Assembly: GCA_011523845.1 (NCBI GenBank)
Contig: WTFV01000175.1
Span: forward strand, 1 to 34,552
Direction of reading: 5' to 3'
From: Acidobacteriota bacterium
Lineage (GTDB): Bacteria > Acidobacteriota > Vicinamibacteria > Vicinamibacterales > UBA8438
Length of the DNA: 34,552 nt
Part shown: positions 1-8,327 of the stretch, in pieces
How positions within the stretch are numbered: position 1 is the stretch's first letter
Layout: every line of letters starts with the position of its first letter
Made by a program: the position numbers and the translations under genes
The notes under the pieces: model-generated
What the model was told of the DNA's origin: nothing
The model's database searches: none
Seen by the model: only the letters and a program-made list of their open reading frames with translations

Positions 1-1
1 A

Positions 2-428
2 GTCCTCGTCTACCGGCGTGCCGGCTTCCGTGTCCTGCATCCGCAGCTCAGGATAGGCCGGCCACGCCGCGAAAACACGTTAGCGCCTATGGGCGACCTG
101 CGGGCGCAGGTGTTCACGGCCCTTCTCGACGGCGACGCGCCGAATCTCCTGCTGCCGGACCCGGACCCGGGCACGGGCCAGCCGGTTCACCTCGGGGTTC
201 AGTCGCAGACGTTCGATGCCGAGATCGGCCACTCGACGTTCGTCGGCGAGCGGAACCTCCTGACCTACGGCGGCAACGTCCGCCGCAACAACTTCGGCAT
301 TACCATCGCGCCGGTGCCCGATGCCGGCCTCGATCTCGGCGCCTATCTTGCAAGACGAGACCTTCTTCGACCGGTTCCGCCTCGTCCTCGGTCGGCGGGT
401 CGACAAGTTCGGCAACCTAGCCAGACCG
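2..428 (+). pseudogene. TonB-dependent receptor fragment, frameshifted
   Basis: Remnant of an outer-membrane TonB-dependent receptor, open from the left edge. The readable part includes LLTYGGNVRRNNFGITIAP and then LDLGAYL. At about 347-350 one extra T (tatctTgcaagac) shifts the frame, and the protein continues in the next frame as QDETFFDRFRLVLG and RRVDKFGNL. Pieces of this kind are typical of the beta-barrel of CarboxypepD_reg-like receptors. The similarity stops near 428, where unrelated sequence begins. No start, plug domain or C-terminal strand is present. The family call rests on motif recognition, but the two-frame continuity is visible in the sequence. Confidence 0.6.
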
Positions 429-497
429 GTGGCAGTGGACTCCGCACCGAACTCCCACGGATCCCCGTCATCGCGGGGCGCACCGATGTCGGCAGAT

Positions 498-617
498 ACC
501 GCACTCGACGCCTGCCGCTACGGTCCGCTGAATCAGATCGATCGCGACAACATGGGTGACCTGCGTCTGGTCTCGCCTTCGTCGCGAGCCCTGGAGCCAA
601 GTCTCCAGCAGGGCGGT
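498..617 (+). pseudogene. PQQ-dependent dehydrogenase fragment, N-terminal part
   Basis: The plus strand encodes YGPLNQIDRDNMGDLRLV followed by SSRALEPSLQQGG. This matches the start of the mature PQQ-dependent alcohol or glucose dehydrogenase propeller (usual pattern YSPLDQI-x-x-DNVGDL-x-x-W followed by A-x-EPG). The next expected segment (VMYMPNPGDVIQALDG) is not downstream on this strand; it lies at 618-782 on the opposite strand. There is no signal peptide, start or catalytic region, so this is debris. The similarity ends exactly where the inverted piece begins. Confidence 0.6.
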
Positions 618-782
618 GTCGTAGATGGAAAGATTGCGACTAATCTCGGCAAGGACGGTGATGAGAAACTCGTCCACGTCCTCGGGGAGTGACCGCCCGT
701 ATTCCCACAGGACGTCGCCGGTGCCGTCGAGGGCCTGGATCACGTCCGGATCACGTCCCGCGGGTTGGGGCATGTACATCAA
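618..782 (-). pseudogene. PQQ-dependent dehydrogenase fragment, inverted second part
   Basis: The minus strand reads MYMPQP, then DVIQALDGTGDVLWEYGR, SLPEDVDEFL and ISRNLSIYD. This is the first propeller blade region of PQQ dehydrogenases (DVIQALDG-x-TGDLLWEYRR is family-typical). In an intact gene it directly follows the segment now at 498-617 on the plus strand. Its 3' end at 618 touches that segment at 617, so the simplest explanation is an in-place inversion of this 165 bp. A few residues are lost or inserted (AGRDP near the start), which fits decay. Confidence 0.6.
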
Positions 783-951
783 CGACGAGGTCTCCGTCGA
801 TCGACTCGACGCGGTAGTGGGTAGCGACCGTCATCCAACCGAAGCCAGGAATCAGTGACGTGAAGTCGCTGTCCCACGTCGAACTGACGGCGACGGGCTC
901 GGTGGGCAATGCAAGGGCATCCGAGCGCCCATTGACTGCGTAGCGCCTCAT
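751..951 (-). other. unidentified short open frame downstream of the S8 protease
   Basis: A 66-codon frame with a protein-like composition, including STWDSDFTSLIPGFGWM and THYRVESIDGDLVVDVH. Its end overlaps the inverted PQQ-dehydrogenase piece. I do not recognise a family. It has no clear ribosome site and may be another gene fragment in this debris field. The rest of 783-987 shows nothing further. Confidence 0.2.
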
Positions 952-987
952 CCCTCTCCACGGGACGCGAACGGTCGAAGCCCACGC

Positions 988-2625
988 TCACTGGACACCC
1001 TCTACTGGAATACGAATACCGAGTCTATAAAGTGCCGCCGCGACATTGGGCAAGGGCCCAACCTGCCGGTCACTTGGGGCTTGCGGCGTACCTGTCTCAA
1101 CAAGCACAGTACGCATTCTCCCAGGACTCAACGCCGGTCGCCTGGCAGCCCTAATGGCCCCCTGAATCGCGGCTACCGCGCCCGCAACAATAGCCGCCGC
1201 GCTCGATGTGCCGCCAAAGTGCTCCGTGTAGCTTCTCCTGTCGTCCCGTCCGTGTACGGGATATAGCGTGCCGTACCCCGAAGTCGCAACCCGTTCGCCC
1301 CAACCTTGGACATCAACGCGAGAACCGTACGACGACGTCCCCAGGGGACTCCGATCATCCGGATTGCTCGCACCAACAAATATCGCGCCCGTATCTCCTT
1401 CGCGACTGAACACACCACGACACTCGCTCGCATCAAGGTCAACAGCCCCATTCCCAGCCGGCACAACAACTACAATCCCATTCCCAACTGCGTTTCTGAT
1501 CGCCTCCCGTGTCTCCACATCGGCCTCAACGGGAGCGCCCATCGTCCTTCTACCGCACGCCTCGTACACCTCCAACTCGACTAGAATTAGACCCTCCGCA
1601 TTGTAGTCATCCGGCATGTAACTCGGTGCCAATCTCGCAGTCACTTCACTCACTGCCCGATGAACATAAACGTGATTTCGCCTCTTCGCGCGGACTGCAG
1701 TGATCAAGGCTTCCGGCACGATACCTGTGATGCCGTAGTCGTTTCTTCTTCCGCCAAGAATACCTATAACCGCGGTGCCATGATAAGTTTCATCTCTGTG
1801 ATATTTCTCGCCACGTACTATGTCAACGACTTCGAAAAGCGGCAGATCTTCGTGATCAACCACCCAGTCAGCCTCAACATCGAATATGGATATGCCGCGT
1901 CCGTCCACGCCAGGTGCATGCTCAACGGTCCCAATTCCGATACCATTCCCCGTCGGCCACGCTGCGGCACGATAACCCTGCTTCGCCGTAAAGTCTGGCG
2001 TTTCCGTCTCTTCGTTCGGTGTCGTCGGTGAAACATAAATTCCCGGCACACCTGCCCTCGGCACGCGCGACACCGATTCCACAAAGCGTAGCGTGTTCAA
2101 CGCCGCGATGACTGTCGGTACATCAACACCGCTCGGCAATGTGACCCGGTAATATAGATTGAGGTTCTCAAATCTCCTTCCGGTTCGTCGCTCCGCTCTC
2201 GCTCGCTCCGCATCAAGGTCGCGTTTTGGTCGGTCGAAGGAGCGCTCTACTGCTCCCCCCTCAACACGGTGGCAGCTCTCCAACCAACCTAGAAAGCGTA
2301 CCAAGTGTACGCCGGTGACTCCCGTGCGCCTGAGCGAAAGGTCCCCCTCCCCACACGCGTAACTGTCCCTCCCAGCGTCCGCAGCAAAGGGTGAAAAAAC
2401 CTCACTCTTGGGCACAGAATCGACTAGGACGTCACTTGTTGCTCCAAATCTCGCACCGCTTCTCGTGATTCTCACGAAAGTGTCAAGGTGCTCGAACAGT
2501 TCGCCCTCGACGAATTTCACGACGATGCTCTCAGGACCACCGGGCACCTGCGCAACTGCTGAATCGGTTAACGCCGATCCGGCGAAGCAGGCAAGAAGCG
2601 CCGCAACCAACACCCGTCTCCTCAT
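988..2625 (-). CDS. secreted S8 family (subtilisin-like) serine peptidase
   Basis: An exported subtilase. A signal peptide (RRRVLVAALLACFAGSA, cleaved near AVAQ) precedes a long propeptide-like region to about residue 230. Numbered from an upstream ATG at 2631, the catalytic residues are Asp251 (GISIFDVEADW), His284 (ETYHGTAVIGIL), the oxyanion Asn394 (VVVVPAGNG) and the nucleophile Ser476 (FGGTSSAAAIVAGA), so the full triad is present. The start at 2625 is preferred because GAGGA lies six bases before it, whereas it touches the ATG at 2631. The gene lies 348 bases downstream of the metallo-beta-lactamase-fold gene on the same strand. Both look less GC-rich than later genes. The substrate is unknown. 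The fold and activity are secure; the partnership with its neighbour is inference. Confidence 0.9.
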   Translation of the reverse strand: MRRRVLVAALLACFAGSALTDSAVAQVPGGPESIVVKFVEGELFEHLDTFVRITRSGARFGATSDVLVDSVPKSEVFSPFAADAGRDSYACGEGDLSLRRTGVTGVHLVRFLGWLESCHRVEGGAVERSFDRPKRDLDAERARAERRTGRRFENLNLYYRVTLPSGVDVPTVIAALNTLRFVESVSRVPRAGVPGIYVSPTTPNEETETPDFTAKQGYRAAAWPTGNGIGIGTVEHAPGVDGRGISIFDVEADWVVDHEDLPLFEVVDIVRGEKYHRDETYHGTAVIGILGGRRNDYGITGIVPEALITAVRAKRRNHVYVHRAVSEVTARLAPSYMPDDYNAEGLILVELEVYEACGRRTMGAPVEADVETREAIRNAVGNGIVVVVPAGNGAVDLDASECRGVFSREGDTGAIFVGASNPDDRSPLGTSSYGSRVDVQGWGERVATSGYGTLYPVHGRDDRRSYTEHFGGTSSAAAIVAGAVAAIQGAIRAARRPALSPGRMRTVLVETGTPQAPSDRQVGPLPNVAAALYRLGIRIPVEGVQ

Positions 2626-2973
2626 GCTCATTCCTCGTTTCTAGTGGACCGCCTGCCGGAACAGTTGCCCATGCCCTTGGCCGTTCGTGACCATGTGCTA
2701 GCTAGCTAAGCTAGGGGCGATTTTTCCGAGTTGACGGCAAAGTTTACTCCAAGACAGGTCCAACTAGTGTCTTGCCCGACAATTGCCTTTGCACAATTCT
2801 GCGACTCCCGTGGGTCGCGGCAAGGCAGGCAACCGCCCCCGCTCGTTGGACGTCATCACGCTTTCTCCGGCCAAAAAAAATGACACGATCGCTCGCCATC
2901 ACGTGCAGGTGTTTCTCAGGCGCGACACTAGGTCCTGAGATCCAGCGGATTCGCGAAAGCAAAACCATTCGAA
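2626..2973. other. intergenic region between the S8 and MBL genes
   Basis: No convincing gene. A CTAG-rich stretch at 2697-2716 contains three CTAG tetramers in 18 bases in a palindromic arrangement. This tetramer is usually rare in bacterial DNA, and an operator is possible but unproven. Short frames here on both strands lack ribosome sites and recognisable motifs. Confidence 0.4.
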
Positions 2974-5448
2974 TCACCTCTCGCCTTGAGAAACTCTTAT
3001 GTCGACCGTTGCAAACAGTCGCGAGAATGCCCATGTAGACGGCATAGGCGTGACGGGTACGGAGCGTCCCATTGAGGATGGTAGCGGTGGCAACGGATCG
3101 CCTGTACTCTCCACAAGCCAGTTCAAAACACTGATCAAACGAGCGAGACGATCTATGGTATTCGCGGCATCGAATTCCCTACAGATATCGGACATGAATT
3201 GATTAAGGAAACGGCTATTCCCTACCGCTTCGACCAACTCTTGTTCGATTTCGCTGGCTACCGCTAGCACTTGTTGTTCCGTACCTTCCATGTCGCGCTG
3301 AATAAGGCGCCTGGCCACTTCGGCGACCATGCTAACTTCTCCGTCATTCTGATCGAACCAGTCAGGAACGTCCCAGGAAACGAGCCGCACCCGAAGCATG
3401 CAGGTTGCGGGCTCCGCAACAGGCGACACGACCAGCCTGCCGTCACTTGTCGTGATCTCGGCCTCTGCGTCGGTCCACTGGTACGTCCAATAATCAACTT
3501 CGCCCCAAGGGACACGGTCTAGGCCACCCGGCAAATCATTGGCTCGTTCGGCGCCAGCAATCAGCATGTCAAGGCGCATAGCGTCTCTCGCTAGAACACT
3601 GCCCGCAATTGCCGGATGCACTGCAAAGCTCCAGGCCTCTCCGCCGGGCGCGCGCTCCGAAATTCCGATCAACCCGGCAGAACCCCTAGGCAGGTCGTCT
3701 CCATAGGCCTCGTGCAACGCGTCGATTGGCTGCACGAAATTGTACGCGGACCAGAGTTCGTCTGGGGTGAAATCTGCGTACTCAACCGTACTTCCGTCCT
3801 CGAATACAACCCTGAGTGTTATCATTCCCCCAGATGGTAAGTCCTCGAACAGGGACGGAGCGTCGACAAAATTTACGGACTGCGGGCGCGAACCTCGGTA
3901 GTTTACAGCGTTTCCAAGCACCACCCCTCCCCAGCGCGGAATAGGACTCTGTGCCAAGCTCCTGAAGCGGGCAGCTCGCGCATCCCGGTGGCTGGATCCG
4001 GTGACTGCGGAACGGTCAATCATATTGAGCCAGCGCGCGATACCGCTTCTTGCGGTGTCCGACGGGATGGCATCAGGCAACGAGCCCAATGTCAACGGTA
4101 CCAGTGCCCTAGCCGCCTGAAGCAGCAGATGTCGACGTTGTTGATCATTAGTCCCCTCGACCAAATCGAGGGTGGACCCCAAATCAAGTAGGCCTCGTAT
4201 AAGTCTCTTAAACTTCTCCGCGTCGCGCGTGCTGTCGAACAACCGCGAATTGAGAAGGCCGTCGGCAATCTCTTCGGGGGTTCCGTTGGTGACAGCCAGT
4301 CGGCTGGCCGGTGATGTCGACGCATTCTGAAGAAGACTGCGGTAGTCGGCTTCATAGCGGTGAATCTGCGCTCGAACAAAACGCGCTAAGCGCTCTTTAG
4401 GTTGACGAGAGTCATTCGCATAAGAGACACCGTCCGGCGAAATTGTAATGTTGTCGCCAATCTCGGAATCCGTCACGTAGACGTGTTCGGGGCCGAGTCT
4501 TTCCACCAGCGTTCGCAGGACCACGGGCGCAGGATGGCTATACCTATTGGCACGATTGACCGAGAGTACTACATTCTCAAGACCATGACGGGCGACGTTG
4601 TCGAGCACTGGCGAGAGGTCGTTACGCCTAGATCCGTGATGCGGCACTATGAGGACATTGGCGATTTGTGGGAGCTGACTCTCTGCCCAGTGGCGAATCA
4701 ATCGGCTGGACGCATCGTCAAAGTCCACAACTCGCGTTTGTCGTTGACCGTCGAACACGTCGTAGTGGGTGATTACGGTTTGGTCGTGTGGATCTCGAGG
4801 AAGCGCATCCGGATCTCGAGGAAGCGCATCCGGATCGTAGACGTAGTTCCCAGGCCTAACGGATTGAGCACTAGCAGCTATGTCGCGAAAGGCGTCCTGG
4901 TTGCGCGCGGAAAAATAACGCACTCGAAGCGGGCCAGCATGTTCTCCCAGCGCTTGCTGAAAGAGGTCGTAAAGCGATCTCGCTCTGCTGCCTGGCGCCG
5001 CAGCATACTCGTTGTCGACGAAATCAATTTCATTGAAACTTAGAATCTCGCTATCCTGGACCAGCTCCTCTAGGCCTCCGGCATGGTCGCGATGCGGGTG
5101 AGAACACGTAAGCACCAGACGCCGCACTCCGTGTTCCTTTAGGTAGTCAAGTACCGTGCGGCCTTCGATACGAGCTCCGGCGATCCCTCCTTGCCCTCTT
5201 TTGCCTCCGTCGGTAATGAACGCGGTTCTTGCCTGGCGGTCCAGAATGACACTGGCTGCCCCTTCTTGTCCCAACGCCAAGTAATGAGCCTCTTGACCCG
5301 CTGCTGGAGGAACTGCTGTGGTCAGGAGGACGAGCAACAGGCTGCAGAACAGCGGTCGAAACAGTCCACGGAACGTAGGTAGTCTCCCGGAGCCGATGAA
5401 AGTGCGGTCGCTGGCAGTGCAAGGCGTGCAGAGAAGTCGTTGGCGCAT
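2974..5448 (-). CDS. exported ComEC-like metallo-beta-lactamase-fold hydrolase
   Basis: An 824-residue protein. After about 30 residues comes a membrane or signal segment (LFCSLLLVLLTTAVPPAAG), then a metallo-beta-lactamase domain at about 52-345. The metal motif is TCSHPHRDHAGG (His117, His119, Asp121, His122), followed by VVDFDDASSRL (about 240-250), VPHHGSR (269-274) and NRYSHPAP (301-308), the order seen in ComEC/Rec2-type hydrolases. Residues 350-824 match nothing I recognise. A 7-residue unit DPDALPR is repeated at 205-218. The start is well supported by GGGAGG six bases before the ATG. Base composition is visibly lower in GC than genes after 6.3 kb, and gene debris lies on both sides of this gene and the protease, which suggests acquired DNA. 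Nucleic acid or nucleotide hydrolysis is plausible but not shown. Confidence 0.85.
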   Translation of the reverse strand: MRQRLLCTPCTASDRTFIGSGRLPTFRGLFRPLFCSLLLVLLTTAVPPAAGQEAHYLALGQEGAASVILDRQARTAFITDGGKRGQGGIAGARIEGRTVLDYLKEHGVRRLVLTCSHPHRDHAGGLEELVQDSEILSFNEIDFVDNEYAAAPGSRARSLYDLFQQALGEHAGPLRVRYFSARNQDAFRDIAASAQSVRPGNYVYDPDALPRDPDALPRDPHDQTVITHYDVFDGQRQTRVVDFDDASSRLIRHWAESQLPQIANVLIVPHHGSRRNDLSPVLDNVARHGLENVVLSVNRANRYSHPAPVVLRTLVERLGPEHVYVTDSEIGDNITISPDGVSYANDSRQPKERLARFVRAQIHRYEADYRSLLQNASTSPASRLAVTNGTPEEIADGLLNSRLFDSTRDAEKFKRLIRGLLDLGSTLDLVEGTNDQQRRHLLLQAARALVPLTLGSLPDAIPSDTARSGIARWLNMIDRSAVTGSSHRDARAARFRSLAQSPIPRWGGVVLGNAVNYRGSRPQSVNFVDAPSLFEDLPSGGMITLRVVFEDGSTVEYADFTPDELWSAYNFVQPIDALHEAYGDDLPRGSAGLIGISERAPGGEAWSFAVHPAIAGSVLARDAMRLDMLIAGAERANDLPGGLDRVPWGEVDYWTYQWTDAEAEITTSDGRLVVSPVAEPATCMLRVRLVSWDVPDWFDQNDGEVSMVAEVARRLIQRDMEGTEQQVLAVASEIEQELVEAVGNSRFLNQFMSDICREFDAANTIDRLARLISVLNWLVESTGDPLPPLPSSMGRSVPVTPMPSTWAFSRLFATVDIRVSQGER
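4790..4831 (-). repeat. 21-bp tandem duplication inside the MBL gene
   Basis: Two perfect adjacent 21-bp copies (4790-4810 and 4811-4831) encode DPDALPR twice and keep the reading frame. It looks like a recent slippage event in a loop between the metal-binding motifs of the hydrolase domain. Confidence 0.85.
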
Positions 5449-5540
5449 TGGTCCCTCCCGGAGCGAGTGTTCACATTAGCATAGTATTCGGGCTCTCGCA
5501 AACAGAGCGTGCCGCAGGGGTGCACGACATCATCAGGATC

Positions 5541-5645
5541 CTAGCTAGCGACGCACGCCTCCGGGTCCTCGAGTTGGAGGAAATGCGTCGTCTGCAGCAC
5601 GAAGTTGTAGTTGAGGCCGGCGATGCCGCGCGCCTGCACGACCTG
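5541..5645 (-). pseudogene. unidentified C-terminal gene fragment
   Basis: The minus strand encodes HPLQVVQARGIAGLNYNF followed by VLQTTHFLQLEDPEACVAS and a stop at 5541-5543. The composition is strongly protein-like, but no start lies upstream, because the same DNA becomes Lon debris on the other strand near 5646. I do not recognise the family. It is read as a C-terminal remnant. Confidence 0.3.
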
Positions 5646-5834
5646 CAGCGGGTGGGACGCAAGGGCCCGGTCTTCGTGCTCGACGAGCTCGAGGCCCGGA
5701 GCTGGCCGCCGTCCTGCTCGAGGTGCTCAACCCGGCCCAGCACCACCGCTTCCGCTACTTCCTTCGTCGAGCTGCCGTTCGACCTGTCCGAGGTCCTCGT
5801 CATCACCACCGCCAACGACCCGGACCGGATCCTG
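5646..5834 (+). pseudogene. lon: Lon protease ATPase-domain fragment, twice frameshifted
   Basis: Remnant of the AAA+ domain of ATP-dependent protease Lon. GRKGPVFVLDELEA (5655-5696) corresponds to the Walker B region (usual form GP-x-x-LDEIDK). LAAVLLEVLNPAQHHRFRYF (5702-5761) follows in another frame and corresponds to AAALLEVLDPAQN-x-x-F-x-DHY. ELPFDLSEVLVITTAND then resumes in the first frame and corresponds to LPFDLS-x-V-x-FI-x-TAN. About 60 codons survive with at least two frame changes, so this is not a functional gene. Confidence 0.7.
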
Positions 5835-5887
5835 TGCGGAACACGGTCGAGGGGCCGGACGTTGGGTAGGGCCCACAAGGCGTTGCG

Positions 5888-6030
5888 CGGGTGAGCGGGT
5901 GAGCGGTGAGCCGGTGAGCCCGTTGAGCGGAGCGCACAACCAGTCACCCGGCGTCACCCGGTCACCCGGTCACCCGGTCACCCGGAACACCCGGAGGTCG
6001 GGGACACCCGGTGACCCGGTGACACCCGGG
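5888..6030. repeat. low-complexity GTCACCCG/CGGGTGA repeat tract
   Basis: Four perfect tandem octamers GTCACCCG lie at 5953-5984, with one more at 5943-5950 and degenerate copies to about 6030. The left flank (5888-5925) carries the inverse-complement form CGGGTGA-GCGGGTGA-GCGGTGA, so the two halves can pair into a long imperfect hairpin. No spacers or fixed repeat length are present, so this is not a CRISPR array. It lies between debris fragments and may mark a recombination or slippage hotspot. Confidence 0.75.
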
Positions 6031-6039
6031 TACGACTCT

Positions 6040-6107
6040 CCGACTCTCGCCTCCGGCGCCTCGGCGCCGCGCCTCCGGGAGCCTCCGAGCCTCCGCGCCT
6101 CCGGGAA
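6040..6107. repeat. CCTCCG-rich low-complexity tract
   Basis: Repeated GCCTCCG(G/A) units with short palindromes (GGCGCCTCGGCGCC) directly follow the GTCACCCG tract. No gene is seen here. The AT-richer stretch 6130-6211 that follows also shows no gene. Confidence 0.5.
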
Positions 6108-6211
6108 CTGTGTGACCCGGCTTGGCGATCCTAGTACTGTGGGAACCAGCGTGGTAATAGTTATTTCCAATGTCCGATAAACTGCTGAAATACATGCTGG
6201 TTATTGTTTCG

Positions 6212-6300
6212 TCAGTTCTGTAACGCGAACATGAACTCCGGAGTCACCCTCACGGCTACGGGCTCTCCGTCCACCGTTCCGGGCTCGAACCACCACGCGA
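6212..6300 (-). pseudogene. TonB C-terminal domain remnant
   Basis: The minus strand encodes PVAWWFEPGTVDGEPVAV followed by RVTPEFMFALQN and a stop at 6212-6214. This resembles the final strands of the TonB/energy-transducer C-terminal domain (typical form W-x-FEPA-x-x-DG-x-PV, then V-x-V-x-F-x-L). The rest of the domain and the membrane anchor are absent upstream, where the DUF6152 gene ends at 6329. The match is short, so the assignment is moderate. Confidence 0.4.
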
Positions 6301-6328
6301 CAGGTTGGACCCGGTGTCCTCGGGAACG

Positions 6329-6766
6329 CTATTCCGGCTCGGTGGGGTCCCGCCCGTCGCGCGGCGCGCCGGTGCCCGAAGAGCCCAGGAACAGCTTGCT
6401 GCCGTCGGTGAACGTCACGTCCCGGCCGTTGGCCTTCTGCGACCCGTCCTTCGCGCGGAACCCCTCGACGAACACCTCGGTGCCCGCGAGCAGCGAGTCG
6501 CGGGTGAAGCCCCGCCGCAGGAGCGAGGTCGGCGGGCCGCCCTCGATCATCCAGCGCTGCGTGGTGCCGTCGTCCCGCGGGACGTCGATATGGATCCAGG
6601 TGTGGGGGTTGACCCACTCCATCCGGACCACGGTCCCGGTCAGCTCCACCGGGGCGCTCGCGTCGAACTCCGCCGCGAAGGCGTGATGCGCCCCCGCGGG
6701 CGCCGTTGCGGCCATCGCCAGCAGTGCGCCGGCGGCTATCCCGACGAGTGCGTGTGCGGCTCGCAT
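6329..6766 (-). CDS. DUF6152 family exported protein
   Basis: A 145-residue protein with a signal peptide (ALVGIAAGALLAMAATAPAGA) followed at once by AHHAFAAEFDASAPVELTG, then VVRMEWVNPHTWIHIDV, GGPPTSLLRRGFTRDSL and KDGSQKANGRDVTFTDG. These are the hallmarks of DUF6152: an exported beta-rich small domain of unknown function with conserved His-His at the mature N-terminus and WVNPH in the middle. The start at 6766 has AGGAGG eight bases upstream; an upstream ATG at 6844 lacks one. It follows the 6899-8122 family protein on the same strand, and a second DUF6152 gene sits at 13798 in the same cluster, so the two families appear to be associated. Confidence 0.9.
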   Translation of the reverse strand: MRAAHALVGIAAGALLAMAATAPAGAHHAFAAEFDASAPVELTGTVVRMEWVNPHTWIHIDVPRDDGTTQRWMIEGGPPTSLLRRGFTRDSLLAGTEVFVEGFRAKDGSQKANGRDVTFTDGSKLFLGSSGTGAPRDGRDPTEPE

Positions 6767-6898
6767 CGTCCTCTCCTCCTGTACTGCCAGTCCCCTGACG
6801 GCTGGCGTCGTCCGTCCGTCCTCCCGCGCGCTACGATCTTGCACCGCCCGGATCGAAATCGCCGTCGAGCCAGCGCACGAAAGCCCTGGCGGCGAGCC

Positions 6899-8122
6899 TC
6901 ACCGGCCTTCCTGGTTGGCGGCCTCCCAGGCCCGGAGCTGCTCCCACTTCTCCTCCAGCTCGCCCCCGCGGACGCCCGCCTCGCGCAACGCCTCGTCGAG
7001 CGCCCACGCGGGGTCCACGCGCGCGCCGCGGATGGCGTTGATCATCCCGTAGTTGTGCTCGTGGCAGGCGTACTCGAAGATCCGGTCCTGAAAGCCGGCC
7101 TGGCTCCACGAGTCGAGCGTGAAGTAGTTGACGGCGGTCCAGGGCCGGACGAACACCGCCGGGTCCTCGATCGTGTACTGGTACTCCAGCGTCTCTTCGT
7201 CGATGCGGGTGAAGCGCTCGGTCAGCCGCAGCGTCTCGCCGGTGCCCAGGTAATAGTGGACGTGGGCCGACCCGCCGAAGGGGCCGCCGTGCGCGGGGGC
7301 GACGTTCTCGACCGTGTTCTTGAAGTTGGCGGTCTCGACCACCAGCGTGTCGCCCTCCCAGCGCCCGCGCGAGTAGCCGTTCCACTGGCGGATGTCCGAG
7401 CCGATCGGCGTCGGGTCGTTGACCGGGATGATCCGCACGTAGCCGTAGGGCATGACGATGGAGACGTAGCCGGGCGTCTGCACGATCTCCTTGACCGGCT
7501 GCTGCGAGCTGCCGAGCATCTCGCCCGGCAGGCCGTTGCGGGTGAGGCAGCGCTCCGACAGGCCCCGGTCCTCCCAGTCGTCCGCCTGGGTGCGCTCGCG
7601 CCGCTCGGCCTCGCGCCGCGCCCACGTCGTCAGCGCCTCGCGCGTCAGCGAAGGCATCTGCCCGTCGCGCGGCTCGATGATCTGCGAGGTACGCAGGGAC
7701 AGCCGCGGCGAGGTGGGATCGGCGCTCCAGAAGGCGTTGTACTCCGCGCCCTGGATACGAAAGCCGGGCCGGCCGTCGTCGGGCCGGTCGGAGCGGGCGT
7801 AGCGCTGCACGTCCTGCTCGACCAGCTCGGCCGCGAGCAGGTCGTCGTCGTCGTCGCTGACGATGCGGCGCAGGCCGAGCCGCTCGCGCTCGGCCGCCTC
7901 CTCCGCCGTCATGAACTCGCGGTCGCCGAACTCCGGCGGCCGCTCCACCGGGGTATAGGTCCGCGTGTCCCACAGGCCCTGCAGGTCCGGATCGCCCCAG
8001 GGGGTCCGCGGCACGTCGTAGTCGTCCTGCGCCTGTCCGGCGGCCGGCACCGCCGCCAGCCCGCCGGCGACCAGCAGGAACGCCAGCAGTCTCACCGCCG
8101 CCGCCAGCCCTCGATTCGTCAC
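6899..8122 (-). CDS. exported uncharacterised protein, WGDPDLQG family (paralogue 1, long type)
   Basis: A 407-residue protein with a signal peptide (AAAVRLLAFLLVAGGLAAV, cleaved near AAGQA). The mature part begins with VPRTPWGDPDLQGLWDTRT and carries SRGRWEGDTLVVETANF, ERFTRIDEETLEYQYTIED, VFVRPWTAVNYF and FEYACHEHNYGMINAIRG. Four other proteins in the window share these blocks in the same order (11341, 12573, 14471 and, more loosely, 15448). The family is common in acidobacterial genomes but has no function known to me. A conserved Cys-His pair (ACHE) could bind metal or haem, which is a guess. The start at 8122 has GAGGAGG upstream. It lies 132 bases before the DUF6152 gene. Confidence 0.85.
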   Translation of the reverse strand: MTNRGLAAAVRLLAFLLVAGGLAAVPAAGQAQDDYDVPRTPWGDPDLQGLWDTRTYTPVERPPEFGDREFMTAEEAAERERLGLRRIVSDDDDDLLAAELVEQDVQRYARSDRPDDGRPGFRIQGAEYNAFWSADPTSPRLSLRTSQIIEPRDGQMPSLTREALTTWARREAERRERTQADDWEDRGLSERCLTRNGLPGEMLGSSQQPVKEIVQTPGYVSIVMPYGYVRIIPVNDPTPIGSDIRQWNGYSRGRWEGDTLVVETANFKNTVENVAPAHGGPFGGSAHVHYYLGTGETLRLTERFTRIDEETLEYQYTIEDPAVFVRPWTAVNYFTLDSWSQAGFQDRIFEYACHEHNYGMINAIRGARVDPAWALDEALREAGVRGGELEEKWEQLRAWEAANQEGR

Positions 8123-8327
8123 CTTCGCACCTCCTCGCGAGCCCGTGCATGGACTCCCCGGCCAGCGTCGTCCGCGCCGGCGTCATTGCCCGCGGCGCGG
8201 CGCAGGCTCCTGGTGTGCCGTCCCGGAGACACGCAACTCAATTCGCCCTGTACATTGCCGAGGAATCACAGCGTTCGCTCGCCTGAACGGCCCCAGAAGT
8301 TCTGCAACGAATTTCGGGGACTCGACA

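Noticed and set aside
5943..6030. Possible CRISPR array
   Set aside because: The repeats are contiguous octamers without spacers, and no cas genes are present.
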